Part shown: in pieces, positions 8,030 through 16,430 of the stretch
How the letters are laid out: every line of letters starts with the position of its first letter
How positions within the stretch are numbered: position 1 is the stretch's first letter
NCBI RefSeq assembly: GCF_900100735.1
Contig: NZ_FNCJ01000005.1
Span: 399,428 to 463,427, forward strand
DNA from: Paraburkholderia phenazinium
GTDB taxonomy: Bacteria; Pseudomonadota; Gammaproteobacteria; Burkholderiales; Burkholderiaceae
DNA length: 64,000 nt
Direction of reading: 5' to 3'
Position numbers and translations under genes: made by a program
Notes under the pieces: generated by a model
What the model was told of the DNA's origin: nothing
What the model saw: the letters and a program-made list of their open reading frames with translations, nothing else
Database searches by the model: none

Positions 8030-9424
8030 ATGACACCTCATCTCGCCCTCGATCATCTCTGGACCGCGGCCGGCTGCGATGCCGCCGCGCTCGACGCCGT
8101 CACGCTGAGCGGCGACGATCCCGGTCTGCCCTCCGTCTACCGGGTCGGCACCCTCGCCACGGCCACGACTGCCGCCGTGGGCCTGGCCGCCGCCGAATGC
8201 TTCCGCCTGCGCACCGGTTGCCGGCAACGCGTCGAGGTGGATGCGCGGCGCGCGCTGGCGGCGTTTCGCAGCGAGCGCTATCTGCGCATCGACGACGGCC
8301 CGCCGCCCGCCTTGCGCGATCCGGTGATGGGCTTCTATGCGACGCGCGATGGCCGCTGGATCCAGTTGCACACCAATTTCCCGCATCATCTGGCCGGCAT
8401 CCTCAAGGTGCTGGGTTGTGCCAACGATCCCACCGCGGTGGCCGAGGCGATTCGCGGCTGGGATGGCGCGGTGCTCGATCAGACGCTCGCCGACGCGGGA
8501 CTGTGCGCCGCGCTGATCCGCTCGCCGCGCGAATGGGCGGCGCTCGAACAGGCGCAGGCGATTGCCAATTTGCCGCTGTTCGAGATCACCCGCATCGGCG
8601 ACGCGCCTCCCGAGCCCGCCGGACGCGGCGGCGCGGACCGGCCGTTGGCCGGCGCGCGGGTGCTGGATCTGTCGCGCATCATTGCGGGGCCGGTGGCGGG
8701 GCGCGCGCTGGCGCAGCACGGCGCCCAGGTGCTGCTGATCAACGGCCCGCATTTACCGAATATCGCGCCGCTCGTGATCGACAACGGGCGCGGCAAGCGC
8801 TCCGCCACGCTCGATCTGCGCGACGCGGCCGGCGTCGCCCACCTGCGTGCGCTGGTGGGCGACGCCGACGTGTTTCTGCAGGCTTACCGGCCGGGGGCGC
8901 TCGCCGCGCGCGGTTTTGCACCTGAAGCGTTAGCCCAGGTGCGGCCTGGGATCGTGTACGTGTCGATTTCCGCGTATAGCCACGCGGGACCGTGGGCGCA
9001 GCGGCGCGGCTTCGACAGTCTGGTGCAGTCCGCGAGCGGCATTGCCTGGACCGAGAGCCGTGCGGCGCAGAGCGACGGGCCAAAGCATCTGCCGTGTCAG
9101 GCGCTCGATCATGCCACCGGCTATCTGGCCGCGTTCGGCGCGATGGTCGCGCTGGCGCGGCGGGCTACCGAAGGTGGAAGCTGGCACGTGCGGCTGTCGC
9201 TGGCGCAGACTGGGCGCTGGCTGCAATCGATGGGGCAGATCGAGGACGGCTGGCGTGTACCGGAGGTTCGGGCCGAGGACGTCCAGGATTGCATGGAGAC
9301 GGTCGCTTCACCGTTTGGCCGGGTGCGCGGGACCTTGCCCGCCGAGCGCCTGTCGGAGACGCCGCCGTTTTATGGCCGCCCGCCGGCGCCGATCGGCACG
9401 GACGAGGCATGCTGGGAGAGTTGA
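8030..9424 (+). CDS. CaiB/BaiF family class III CoA-transferase
   Basis: Cytoplasmic enzyme of 464 aa that moves CoA between acyl groups. The family segments are visible: a first half with YATRDGRWIQLHTNFPHH, then LDLSRIIAGPVAGRALAQHGAQVL, VDVF-type DADVFLQAYRPGAL, and VYVSISAYSHAGPWAQRRGFDSLVQSASGI. The motif ALDHATGYLAAFG matches the usual DYxTG region. The catalytic Asp of family members sits in the earlier GFYATRDGRW-type region or equivalent, and I cannot fix it. The order of halves looks rearranged compared with the simple formyl-CoA transferase layout. It is divergent from the HTH-citrate synthase gene. Substrate not predictable. Confidence 0.88.
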   Translation: MTPHLALDHLWTAAGCDAAALDAVTLSGDDPGLPSVYRVGTLATATTAAVGLAAAECFRLRTGCRQRVEVDARRALAAFRSERYLRIDDGPPPALRDPVMGFYATRDGRWIQLHTNFPHHLAGILKVLGCANDPTAVAEAIRGWDGAVLDQTLADAGLCAALIRSPREWAALEQAQAIANLPLFEITRIGDAPPEPAGRGGADRPLAGARVLDLSRIIAGPVAGRALAQHGAQVLLINGPHLPNIAPLVIDNGRGKRSATLDLRDAAGVAHLRALVGDADVFLQAYRPGALAARGFAPEALAQVRPGIVYVSISAYSHAGPWAQRRGFDSLVQSASGIAWTESRAAQSDGPKHLPCQALDHATGYLAAFGAMVALARRATEGGSWHVRLSLAQTGRWLQSMGQIEDGWRVPEVRAEDVQDCMETVASPFGRVRGTLPAERLSETPPFYGRPPAPIGTDEACWES

Positions 9425-9439
9425 CGCGGCCCCACCTCG

Positions 9440-10186
9440 TTACTTGCGCAACTCGGCGACGAAGTCGTAGTAATCGTTGCGGCAATAGGTATCGGTCAAC
9501 TCGATCGCGCGCTGATCGGCCGTATAGCCGACGCGCGTGATCAGCAGTAGCGCCTCGTTGGGCGCAATGCTCATCTGCTGTGCGATCTCGTCGCTCGCGT
9601 TGACGGCGCGAAAGTGCTGCAGGGCGCGCACGATCCCGAGGCCGCGCTGTTCGAGGTAGCTGTAGAGCGAATCGCCGATGGCCTGCGGATCGGGAATCAC
9701 CGCGGCCGGGAAGGTCGAGTTCTCAACCGCCATCACGATGCCGTCCGCGAGGCGCAGACGCCGCAGGCGCGTGACCGCGGCGGCCGGCGACAATCCCAGT
9801 TGAATCACTTCGTCGCGATTGGCGGGCACGATCTCGCGCGAAAGCCATTGCGAACTCGGACTGAAACCACGCCGCCGCAGCATTTCGCTGAAGCTCGACA
9901 GGCGCGAGAGCGGGTCTTCATAGCGCGGCGTAATGAAGCTGCCTGCGCCCTGAGTGCGGCGGATCAAACCCTGTTCGACCAGCAGCGCGATCGCCTTGCG
10001 TGCGGTGATCCGCGAGACGCCGAGCGCGTCCGACAGCACCCGCTCGGACGGCAGCGCCTCGCCTGCGTTCCAGCGGTTTTCATGAATCGCGTTGCCGAGC
10101 TTGCGAGCGAGTTGCAGATAAAGCGGCGTATCGTTTTCCGGGTCCGGGCGCAGGTCGCGCCAGCGGTCTTCCGAGGCAGAGTTCAT
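9440..10186 (-). CDS. GntR-family regulator with UTRA ligand domain (HutC/NagR-like)
   Basis: Repressor-type protein of 248 aa. Residues 20-85 form the winged helix (NAGEALPSERVLSDALGVSRITARKAIALLVEQGLIRR) and residues 95-245 a UTRA effector-binding domain (SSFSEMLRRRGF, LADGIVMAVENSTFP). The ATG at 10184-10186 gives the normal family length; a longer reading to 10363 has no domain support. It faces the aldo/keto reductase gene over about 195 bp. UTRA ligands are typically sugars or histidine-pathway metabolites, but the ligand here is unknown. Confidence 0.88.
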   Translation of the reverse strand: MNSASEDRWRDLRPDPENDTPLYLQLARKLGNAIHENRWNAGEALPSERVLSDALGVSRITARKAIALLVEQGLIRRTQGAGSFITPRYEDPLSRLSSFSEMLRRRGFSPSSQWLSREIVPANRDEVIQLGLSPAAAVTRLRRLRLADGIVMAVENSTFPAAVIPDPQAIGDSLYSYLEQRGLGIVRALQHFRAVNASDEIAQQMSIAPNEALLLITRVGYTADQRAIELTDTYCRNDYYDFVAELRK

Positions 10187-10259
10187 GTGGCAGACGCAAG
10201 AAGGGCAAGCGGCAATTCTATGACATTGGCGCGCCGTGTTATAGCGGGCTTTTGCCTGG

Positions 10260-10350
10260 AGGGCGATTTCGCCCTGCTGCTGGGGATAAACTGGCAGCGC
10301 AACCGGCCATGCGGGGTCCGCGAGCGGCTGTCCGTAAGCGGCTATCCGTA
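10260..10350. promoter_or_regulatory. Hairpin and 14-bp tandem repeat in the GntR/reductase intergenic region
   Basis: AGGGCGA and TCGCCCT (10260-10266, 10269-10275) form a 7-bp stem with a 2-base loop. Two tandem 14-bp units, AGCGGCTGTCCGTA and AGCGGCTATCCGTA, lie at 10323-10350. Either could be a regulator target for the divergent pair. No binding evidence is available from sequence alone. Confidence 0.35.
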
Positions 10351-10380
10351 CACGGCCCTCCACAACCGAAGGAAGAAAAC

Positions 10381-11226
10381 ATGACGACCGGCATCGCCAC
10401 TGTGAGCTTGCCCGACGGCGAGCGCATCCCGAAGCTGGGTCAGGGCACCTGGGAGATGGGCGAGCAACCCGCGCGGCGCGCCGCCGAAATCGCGGCGTTG
10501 CGCGCTGGCGTCGAACTTGGCATGACGCTGATCGATACCGCCGAGATGTACGGCGACGGCGCCACGGAAACCCTGCTCGGCGAGGCGCTCGCTGGCTTGC
10601 GCGAGCGTGTGTTTCTCGTCAGCAAGGTGTATCCCCACAACGCCAGCCGCCGCGGCGTGCAGGCGGCCTGCGAAAAGAGCCTGAAACGCCTGAAGACCGA
10701 CCGGCTCGATCTGTACCTGCTGCATTGGCGCGGTTCGGTGCCGCTGGAAGATACGGTTGAAGGCTTCGAAGCCCTGCGCCGGGCCGGCAAGATTCGCCAC
10801 TGGGGCGTCAGCAATTTCGACACCGAGGATATGGAAGAACTGATCTCGACGCCGGGCGGCGAGGCCTGCGCGACCAATCAGATTCTGTATAACGTCGTGC
10901 GGCGCGGGCCGGAGTTCGATCTGTTGCCTTGGCTTGCGGCGCGGAACATGCCGGCCATGGCATACAGCCCGGTGGATCACGCTCGCTTGCCGAAACGCTC
11001 GCCGCTCGACGACATTGCCGATGCGCGTGGTGTCTCGGTGTTTCAGGTGGCGTTGGCGTGGGCGTTGCGGCAGCCGGGCGTGTTCGCGATTCCGAAAGCG
11101 GGGCGCATCGAGCATGTGCGCGACAACCATCGAGCGTTAGAACTGCACCTGAGTGCCGACGACTGCGCGGCTATCGATGCCTACTTCAGAGCGCCGCGCA
11201 GCAAGCGGCCGCTCGAGATGCTTTGA
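10381..11226 (+). CDS. Aldo/keto reductase
   Basis: NADPH-dependent cytoplasmic oxidoreductase of 281 aa. It shows the family motifs GQGTWEMGE near the N-terminus, LIDTAEMYGDGATETLLGEAL carrying the catalytic Asp and Tyr, and VFLVSKVYPHNAS with the catalytic Lys. LYLLHWRGSVPLEDTV carries the catalytic His position. WGVSNF and a C-terminal AIPKAGRIEHVRDN cofactor loop complete it. The ATG at 10381 follows GGAAG and is preferred to an upstream in-frame start. Substrate unknown. It is probably controlled by the divergent GntR regulator. Confidence 0.92.
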   Translation: MTTGIATVSLPDGERIPKLGQGTWEMGEQPARRAAEIAALRAGVELGMTLIDTAEMYGDGATETLLGEALAGLRERVFLVSKVYPHNASRRGVQAACEKSLKRLKTDRLDLYLLHWRGSVPLEDTVEGFEALRRAGKIRHWGVSNFDTEDMEELISTPGGEACATNQILYNVVRRGPEFDLLPWLAARNMPAMAYSPVDHARLPKRSPLDDIADARGVSVFQVALAWALRQPGVFAIPKAGRIEHVRDNHRALELHLSADDCAAIDAYFRAPRSKRPLEML

Positions 11227-11320
11227 GCGGCGGCGGTTACTGCTGTTGTCATGCTTCAAGCGCCGACGCGGCCGGGTTGCATGGCGCGCGCCGGGTGCCG
11301 TCTTGAGCGCGCCGCGGCGC

Positions 11321-11785
11321 TCAGTTGCAGGCGTGATGCGAGTGGACTGAGCCGAGCACCGCGACCTCGGCGTGCGTGCGCCTGAGCGACTCTTCGCTCA
11401 CCTGAGCAGCATCGCCGACAAAGTCGTCGACGATCGAGGACACCTGAACGTTACGCAGACACAGCGAGACGCGCTGGGTTTCGTTGGCCGGCAGCGAGGC
11501 GCGCTGGCCGAGGAACAGCACGCCGTATTGATAGCCATGGATAATGCCGCGTATCGCGCCGACACATTCACCTTGCGCCACGTTATCGGCCTTCTGCTTG
11601 CAGACCTGCATCAGCGACCAGGCGGAGAAGGAGGGATCGACGGGAGGGGCGGCCTGTGCCTGGGCCTGCTGTTGAGCCTGCTGGTCAGCAGTCTGTGCGT
11701 GTGCCAGCGTGGCGAAGCCGAATGCTGCTGCCATTAGCAGGCCGGTGGCTGCTCGCGCTGCGGTGCGGGGGACGTTTGGTTGCAT
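11321..11785 (-). CDS. Secreted Rap1a/Tai-like protein
   Basis: Exported protein of 154 aa. Residues 1-31 form a clear signal peptide ending AHA. A Gln/Ala-rich linker follows, then a compact Cys-containing domain: LMQVCKQK, GECVGAIRGIIHGY, SLCLRNVQVSSIVDDFVGD, and a terminal HHACN. Spacing of the Cys residues and the C-x(3)-IxGIIxGY strand resemble the Rap1a/Tai immunity fold. Related domains also occur in proteins with no link to type VI secretion. No effector gene lies beside it, so an immunity role is not supported. A long inverted repeat lies just upstream of the start. Confidence 0.6.
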   Translation of the reverse strand: MQPNVPRTAARAATGLLMAAAFGFATLAHAQTADQQAQQQAQAQAAPPVDPSFSAWSLMQVCKQKADNVAQGECVGAIRGIIHGYQYGVLFLGQRASLPANETQRVSLCLRNVQVSSIVDDFVGDAAQVSEESLRRTHAEVAVLGSVHSHHACN

Positions 11786-11792
11786 GTTGTGG

Positions 11793-11829
11793 TGCCCTCA
11801 TATCGAACGTTGAATCTGATATGAGGGCA
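11793..11829. promoter_or_regulatory. Perfect 12-bp inverted repeat upstream of the Rap1a/Tai-like gene
   Basis: Arms TGCCCTCATATC (11793-11804) and GATATGAGGGCA (11818-11829) are perfectly complementary with a 13-base loop. They begin 8 bp upstream of the ATG, so in mRNA they would form a stable hairpin over the ribosome-binding region; as DNA they could be an operator. Confidence 0.55.
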
Positions 11830-12035
11830 TTGATGCTGTTTGGTTCCTGCTGGATAGGGGCATTGCTGTACTTCTCTTGACCCAGATGTGCTGCTGCTGC
11901 TGCGGGTCCCGGCTTTGGCGGTGACGCTCGACCGGGGGATCGAGACGCCACCGCCGACGCTTGCCGGGAGGGGCCGCCGCGACGGGGCACGACACGCGGG
12001 GGAGGGAACGGCTCGGGGGCGCCGTCCCCCTGGGT

Positions 12036-12911
12036 CTAATGCCCATTACCGCCGTTGCCGTTACCGCCGCCACTGCCGCTTCCACCCTTGCCTCCGTGGC
12101 CGCCGTTGCCGAAGCCGCCGCCAAGGCCTCCGCCGAAGCCACCACCGAAGCCACCGCCAAAACCGCCGGCAGGACCACTGCCGCAACCGCAACCGCTGCT
12201 ACCGCCGCCGGGGCCACTGCCGCCAGGGCCACCGCCATTACCACCGCCGTTACCACCGCCGTTACCACCGCCGTTACCACCGCCGTTACCACCGCCGTTA
12301 CCACCACCGTTACCACCACCGTTGCCGCCGCCGTTACCACCGCCGTTTCCGCCGCCGTTTCCGCCGCCGTTACCACCACCGTTGCCACCGCCGTTGCCAC
12401 CGCCGTTGCCACCACCGCCGTTACCACCGCCGTTGCCGCCGCCGCTACCACTTCCACCGCCCTTCCCATTAGCGCTCGAGCCACCAGCACCGGGACTGGC
12501 CCCGCCGCTTGGCCCGGTGCCCGTATCGGCTCCTACCCCGCTTGGCCCGGTTCCGCCGCTGGCGTTCGCACCAGCGCTCGCGCTGCCGGTACCGCCACGC
12601 GGATGTGTCACGCAGTTTCCTGAGTTGTCGCCGCGGCATTCCTGAATCTGGAAGATCGCCGCTGCATCGTCAGCCGCAGTGGCTGCGTAAGCAGCGGGGC
12701 TGGTTGCCGACTCGTCGTCCTGCGCGAGCTGGGTCGCCGCAGACGCACCGCTGGCGGGCAACGGAGCACCCGCTGCAACCGCCAGCCTCACGCCATCATC
12801 AGTGGGCGCCGCATAAGCGCCCTGCGTCGCCAGCAACCCCACGCCAGCAGCCACGACTGCAAACCCTCTGACAATCCCGTAGCAGTACTTATCTAATATT
12901 GTGGTTTTCAT
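12036..12911 (-). CDS. Secreted Gly-Gly-Asn repeat protein
   Basis: Exported protein of 291 aa. Residues 1-35 form a signal peptide (VVAAGVGLLATQGAYA). A non-repetitive region of about 75 aa includes FQIQECRGDNSGNC. The C-terminal half is almost only Gly, Asn and Ser, with many GGN triplets, then a GGFGGGFGGG stretch with CGCG, and it ends in GNGGNGH. Length and composition suggest a flexible extracellular or cell-surface polymer. No enzymatic domain is visible and I know no characterised homologue. GGGAG lies before the ATG. It may be expressed independently of neighbours. Confidence 0.75.
   Translation of the reverse strand: MKTTILDKYCYGIVRGFAVVAAGVGLLATQGAYAAPTDDGVRLAVAAGAPLPASGASAATQLAQDDESATSPAAYAATAADDAAAIFQIQECRGDNSGNCVTHPRGGTGSASAGANASGGTGPSGVGADTGTGPSGGASPGAGGSSANGKGGGSGSGGGNGGGNGGGGNGGGNGGGNGGGNGGGNGGGNGGGNGGGNGGGNGGGNGGGNGGGNGGGNGGGNGGGNGGGPGGSGPGGGSSGCGCGSGPAGGFGGGFGGGFGGGLGGGFGNGGHGGKGGSGSGGGNGNGGNGH
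12231..12440. repeat. 9-bp tandem repeat array encoding GGN units
   Basis: About 20 or more near-identical 9-bp units (plus-strand CCGTTACCA/CCG variants) run through the gene for the Gly-Gly-Asn protein. Because the unit is a multiple of three, copy-number change alters length without frameshift, as in bacterial VNTR loci. Confidence 0.9.
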
Positions 12912-13159
12912 GACTTCTCTCCCGAGGAAACGCCAGCGCCTCGCCGCCGTCGTCTCTCAAGCTATGCTTTCCGCAATGGGCCTGTCGAGCCGCGGGCCTC
13001 ATCGCTTCCCCGAGTTCGCTCTGCGCGCCGCGTGCCTCTCTAATGCACGCGATGTGCGCGAAACGGTGTCACCGTTTTGCCGATCCTTCGTGGCTCCGGC
13101 TCGTGTGATTGATTCCCCCTCCCTCACGCGAGATGGCGGACGCGTCGGTTGCCCGCGCG

Positions 13160-13330
13160 TAGGCCGCGCGCGATGTCGACGGTGCGCAGGGGGTCGTGCT
13201 GGTCCATTCGTATGGAGGTCAGTGCGACGCTGCGTGCACGCGGCTGGATCGCTCAACGCGGGCCGGATACCGCTTCTTCTATAGCGATATCCATGCCATT
13301 GGCCGCAAAGGCCCGTCCAATGTGGCATCT
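13160..13330 (+). pseudogene. Possible alpha/beta-hydrolase remnant in a 517-bp gap
   Basis: The gap 12912-13428 has no convincing intact gene. One frame of the plus strand reads DGAQGVVLVHSYGGQ, which resembles the strand-nucleophile elbow of alpha/beta hydrolases (G-x-S-x-G becomes H-S-Y-G-G). It then runs through AIGRKGPSNV to a stop near 13335. No start codon or full domain is present. This could be a decayed fragment or a chance match. The rest of the gap shows nothing recognisable. Confidence 0.25.
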
Positions 13331-13428
13331 GTGTGACGGCCCGGATGTGGCGCGCGGCGAATCGACGGAAAACGTTTCGCACATGAAACGTGCGCAGCGG
13401 GTTCGCGTGTGTGCGGCCCGACGCCGAA

Positions 13429-15570
13429 TCAAGCCTCGTGCGGCGCGTCGCCGGCGGCCTCGCTGTGGGCGGCGCACTTCACGCCCTGCAGCGTGCGCAG
13501 GTCTTCGATGGGGATGTGGCAGCGAATCCGATGACCATCGCCCGCCTCGGCGAAGGGCGGGTCCTGCTCTTCGCAGACAGCACCCAGCTTGCGTGGGCAG
13601 CGCGTGTGGAACACGCAGCCTGAAGGCGGCGCGGCTGCACTCGGCATTTCGCCGGACAGGCGGATGCGCTCGCCGCGCGCAGGTTCGCCGAGCGCGGGCG
13701 CAGAAGACAATAGCGCCTCGGTGTAGGGATGGTGCGGGCCGTCGAAGACGGCGGCGGCCGGGCCGATTTCGAGCAGTCGTCCGAGGTACAGCACGGCGAT
13801 GCGATCGGACAGGTAGCGCACCACGTGCAGATCGTGCGAGATGAACACGTAGCTCACGCCGCGTTCGCGCTGCAGATCGGCAAGCAGGTTGAGGATCGAG
13901 GCCTGCACCGAGACGTCGAGTGCAGAGGTTGGCTCGTCGCAGACCACCACGCGCGGTTCGCCGGCGAAGGCGCGGGCAATCGCGACACGCTGCTTGAGGC
14001 CGCCCGACAATTGCCGCGTGCGGGCGCCGAGATAGCGATCCGGCAAGCGCACCGCGGCGGCCAGCGCCGCGAGCCGTTCGTCCTGCGCGGTTCCGCGCAA
14101 CGCGGCGAGCCGCGACAGCGCCCGGCCGATCAGCCGCTTCACCGAGTGCGAGCGGTTGAGTGCCGAGTCCGGGTTCTGGAATACGATCTGCAGCGATTTG
14201 ACCTGCTCGTCGTTGCGGCTCGTCACGCGCGCCGGCAGCGGTGCGCCGTCGAGTTCGAGGACACTGCCGGCGTCCGGCGAGAGCAGGCCGAGCATCAGTT
14301 TGGCGAGCGTTGTCTTGCCGCTGCCCGATTCGCCCACGAGGCCGAGTGTTTCGCCGCTCGCCAGATCGAGCGAGACGTCGTCGACCGCCCGCAGCGCGAC
14401 GCCGCTTACGTGGAAGGTCTTCGAGACCCGTTCGGCGCGCAGCACGAGCGCGCTAGGCGCTGCGGCATCGGCAGGCGAAGCGCCATCAGCGCCGCTGCGC
14501 GGTGTGGGCGCTTCGGTGCTGGTGCGCGGCAATTCCATGGCGCGTTCGTGATAGTGGCAGCGCGACATCTGATCGCCATGCGCCCCGGCGACGCGATGCG
14601 GCGGCGGAGCCTCGCGCCGGCAGCGCTCGTCGGCGAGACGGCAGCGGTCTGCGTAGATGCAGCCCTGCGTCACCGAGCCGGGCGCGGGCAATTGCCCCGC
14701 GATCGTGTCGAGCCGTTCGTGCTCCTTGCTGCGGCCGGAGGTCGGCAGGCAGCGCAGCAAGCCGACCGTGTAGGGGTGGCGCGGCCGTGCGAACACGTCC
14801 TCGGTTGCGCCTTCTTCCACCAGCTTGCCCGCATACAGCACGCCGACGCGCTCGCACATGCGCCCGATCACCGCGAGGTTGTGGCTGATGAAGAGCACGG
14901 CGGTGCCGAGTTCCTTGCGCAACTGCGCGACGAGATCCAGCACTTCGGCCTCGACCGTGGCGTCGAGTCCGGTGGTGGGTTCGTCGAGAATCAGCAAGGC
15001 AGGGTTCGACGCGAGCGCCATCGCGATCACGACGCGTTGCTGCATGCCCCCCGACAACTGATGAGGATAGCTATCCATCACCCGTTCCGGGGCTGAAATG
15101 CGCACGCGCTGCAGCATCTCCAGCGTGCGCGCGAGCGCCTCGCTGCGGCTGGCGCCGGCCGCTTCGAAGGCCTCGGCGACCTGGCGCGCAATCGTCATCG
15201 AAGGATTGAGCGCTCGCCCTGGGTCCTGGTAGACCATCGAAATCGCGGTGGCGCGCATCGTGCGCAACGCGTCGGCGTCGAGCGCCTGCACGTCCTGTCC
15301 GGCAATCAGGATCTTGCCGGCCTTGACCTTGCCGTTGCGCGGCAGGTAGCGCAAGGTCGCCATCGCCACGGTCGACTTGCCGCAACCCGATTCGCCCACG
15401 AGGCCATACGCCTCGCCACGCCGCACGCGGAACGATACGTCGTGCAGGACTTCGCGGTCGCGCCCGCGAATCCGGTAGGTGACCGTGAGGCCGACCACTG
15501 TCAGCGCGTCGGTGCGGTCGCTCTTCGAGACGTCGAAGGCGGGGAACGAGGCGGGAGGCGGGCCGTTCAT
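13429..15570 (-). CDS. Dipeptide/oligopeptide-type ABC transporter, fused double ATPase
   Basis: Cytoplasmic ATPase of 713 aa equal to DppD fused to DppF. The first nucleotide-binding domain has Walker A GESGCGKST (residues 59-67), signature LSGGMQQR and Walker B LLILDEP. The second has Walker A GESGSGKTT, LSGGLKQR and VVVCDEP. Each half ends in the oligopeptide C-terminal extension with Cys-rich GCIYADRC and GCVFHTRC, which bind an iron-sulfur cluster in some relatives. Its start overlaps the end of the permease gene by 4 bp (ATGA), so it is the last gene of a four-gene operon starting at 19139. GsiA/YejF-like layout; substrate unknown. Confidence 0.93.
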   Translation of the reverse strand: MNGPPPASFPAFDVSKSDRTDALTVVGLTVTYRIRGRDREVLHDVSFRVRRGEAYGLVGESGCGKSTVAMATLRYLPRNGKVKAGKILIAGQDVQALDADALRTMRATAISMVYQDPGRALNPSMTIARQVAEAFEAAGASRSEALARTLEMLQRVRISAPERVMDSYPHQLSGGMQQRVVIAMALASNPALLILDEPTTGLDATVEAEVLDLVAQLRKELGTAVLFISHNLAVIGRMCERVGVLYAGKLVEEGATEDVFARPRHPYTVGLLRCLPTSGRSKEHERLDTIAGQLPAPGSVTQGCIYADRCRLADERCRREAPPPHRVAGAHGDQMSRCHYHERAMELPRTSTEAPTPRSGADGASPADAAAPSALVLRAERVSKTFHVSGVALRAVDDVSLDLASGETLGLVGESGSGKTTLAKLMLGLLSPDAGSVLELDGAPLPARVTSRNDEQVKSLQIVFQNPDSALNRSHSVKRLIGRALSRLAALRGTAQDERLAALAAAVRLPDRYLGARTRQLSGGLKQRVAIARAFAGEPRVVVCDEPTSALDVSVQASILNLLADLQRERGVSYVFISHDLHVVRYLSDRIAVLYLGRLLEIGPAAAVFDGPHHPYTEALLSSAPALGEPARGERIRLSGEMPSAAAPPSGCVFHTRCPRKLGAVCEEQDPPFAEAGDGHRIRCHIPIEDLRTLQGVKCAAHSEAAGDAPHEA

Positions 15571-16430
15571 CGGTCGAGCACGCCTTGTACGCTATCGGCG
15601 ATCAGATTCACGCCCACCACTAGCGAAGCGATGGCGGTGGCGTCGAACACGACAGTCCACCAGGCGCCGCCGGCCATCAGCGTGTACGACTCGGACAAGG
15701 CCAGGCCCCAATCCGCCGATGGCGGCTGGATGCCGAAGCCGAGAAACGACAGCGTGGCCACCGCGAAGATCGCATAGCCGAGGCGCACCGTGGCTTCGAC
15801 GATGATGGGCGGCAGCACGTTCGGCAGGATCTCCGCAAACATGATGTAGGGCGCGCGTTCGCCGCGCAGTTGCGCCGCGGCGACGTAGTCGAGATGGCGT
15901 TCGGCGAATACCGCGGCGCGCACCGTGCGTGCCGTGATCGGCGTGAAGGTGATGCCGATCACCAGAATCACGGTGAAGTTCGACGCGCCCACAGCGGCCA
16001 GCGCGAGCAGGGCGACGATCACGAGCGGCAGCGCGAGGACTGCGTCGATCGCGCGTCCCACCACGTTGTCGACCCAGCCTTCGAAGTAGCCGACCACGAG
16101 GCCGAGAGCGGTGCCCGCCACGGTGCCGAGCAGCGTGGCGAGCGGTGCGATGGTGAGAATGTCGCGCGCGCCGACGATCACGCGCGAGAACACATCGCGG
16201 CCGAGCTGATCGGTGCCGAACCAGTGCGTATGGTCGGGCGGCATCAGCGAATTGAGCGGATCGGAGGCATAGGCGTCGAGCGGCGCGATCCACGTTCCGG
16301 CAATCGCGCAGACCACCCACCACAGCACGATCACCACGCCGACCACGAAGGTGGGCGAGCGCAGCAATACGCGCAACTGATCGAAGCGGGGTTCGTGCGT
16401 TTGAGGAGTGGCTGGAACGATCGTGCTCAT
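15567..16430 (-). CDS. ABC transporter permease, DppC/OppC-like
   Basis: Inner-membrane permease of 287 aa with about six helices. The N-terminal OppC-type first helix is followed by PDHTHWFGTDQLGRDVFSR, and the EAA loop region is present as AAQLRGERAPYIMFAEILPN. The ATG overlaps the stop of the upstream DppB-like gene, and the ATPase gene overlaps its own stop, so translation is coupled. It forms the channel with the DppB-like subunit. Confidence 0.93.
   Translation of the reverse strand: MSTIVPATPQTHEPRFDQLRVLLRSPTFVVGVVIVLWWVVCAIAGTWIAPLDAYASDPLNSLMPPDHTHWFGTDQLGRDVFSRVIVGARDILTIAPLATLLGTVAGTALGLVVGYFEGWVDNVVGRAIDAVLALPLVIVALLALAAVGASNFTVILVIGITFTPITARTVRAAVFAERHLDYVAAAQLRGERAPYIMFAEILPNVLPPIIVEATVRLGYAIFAVATLSFLGFGIQPPSADWGLALSESYTLMAGGAWWTVVFDATAIASLVVGVNLIADSVQGVLDR

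Noticed and set aside
12231..12440. CRISPR-like array
   Set aside because: Units are 9 bp with no spacers; it is a coding tandem repeat.
12055..12645. A Pro-rich plus-strand frame (repeated PLPPP)
   Set aside because: It is the complement of the Gly-Gly-Asn repeat array and has no signal or ribosome-binding site.
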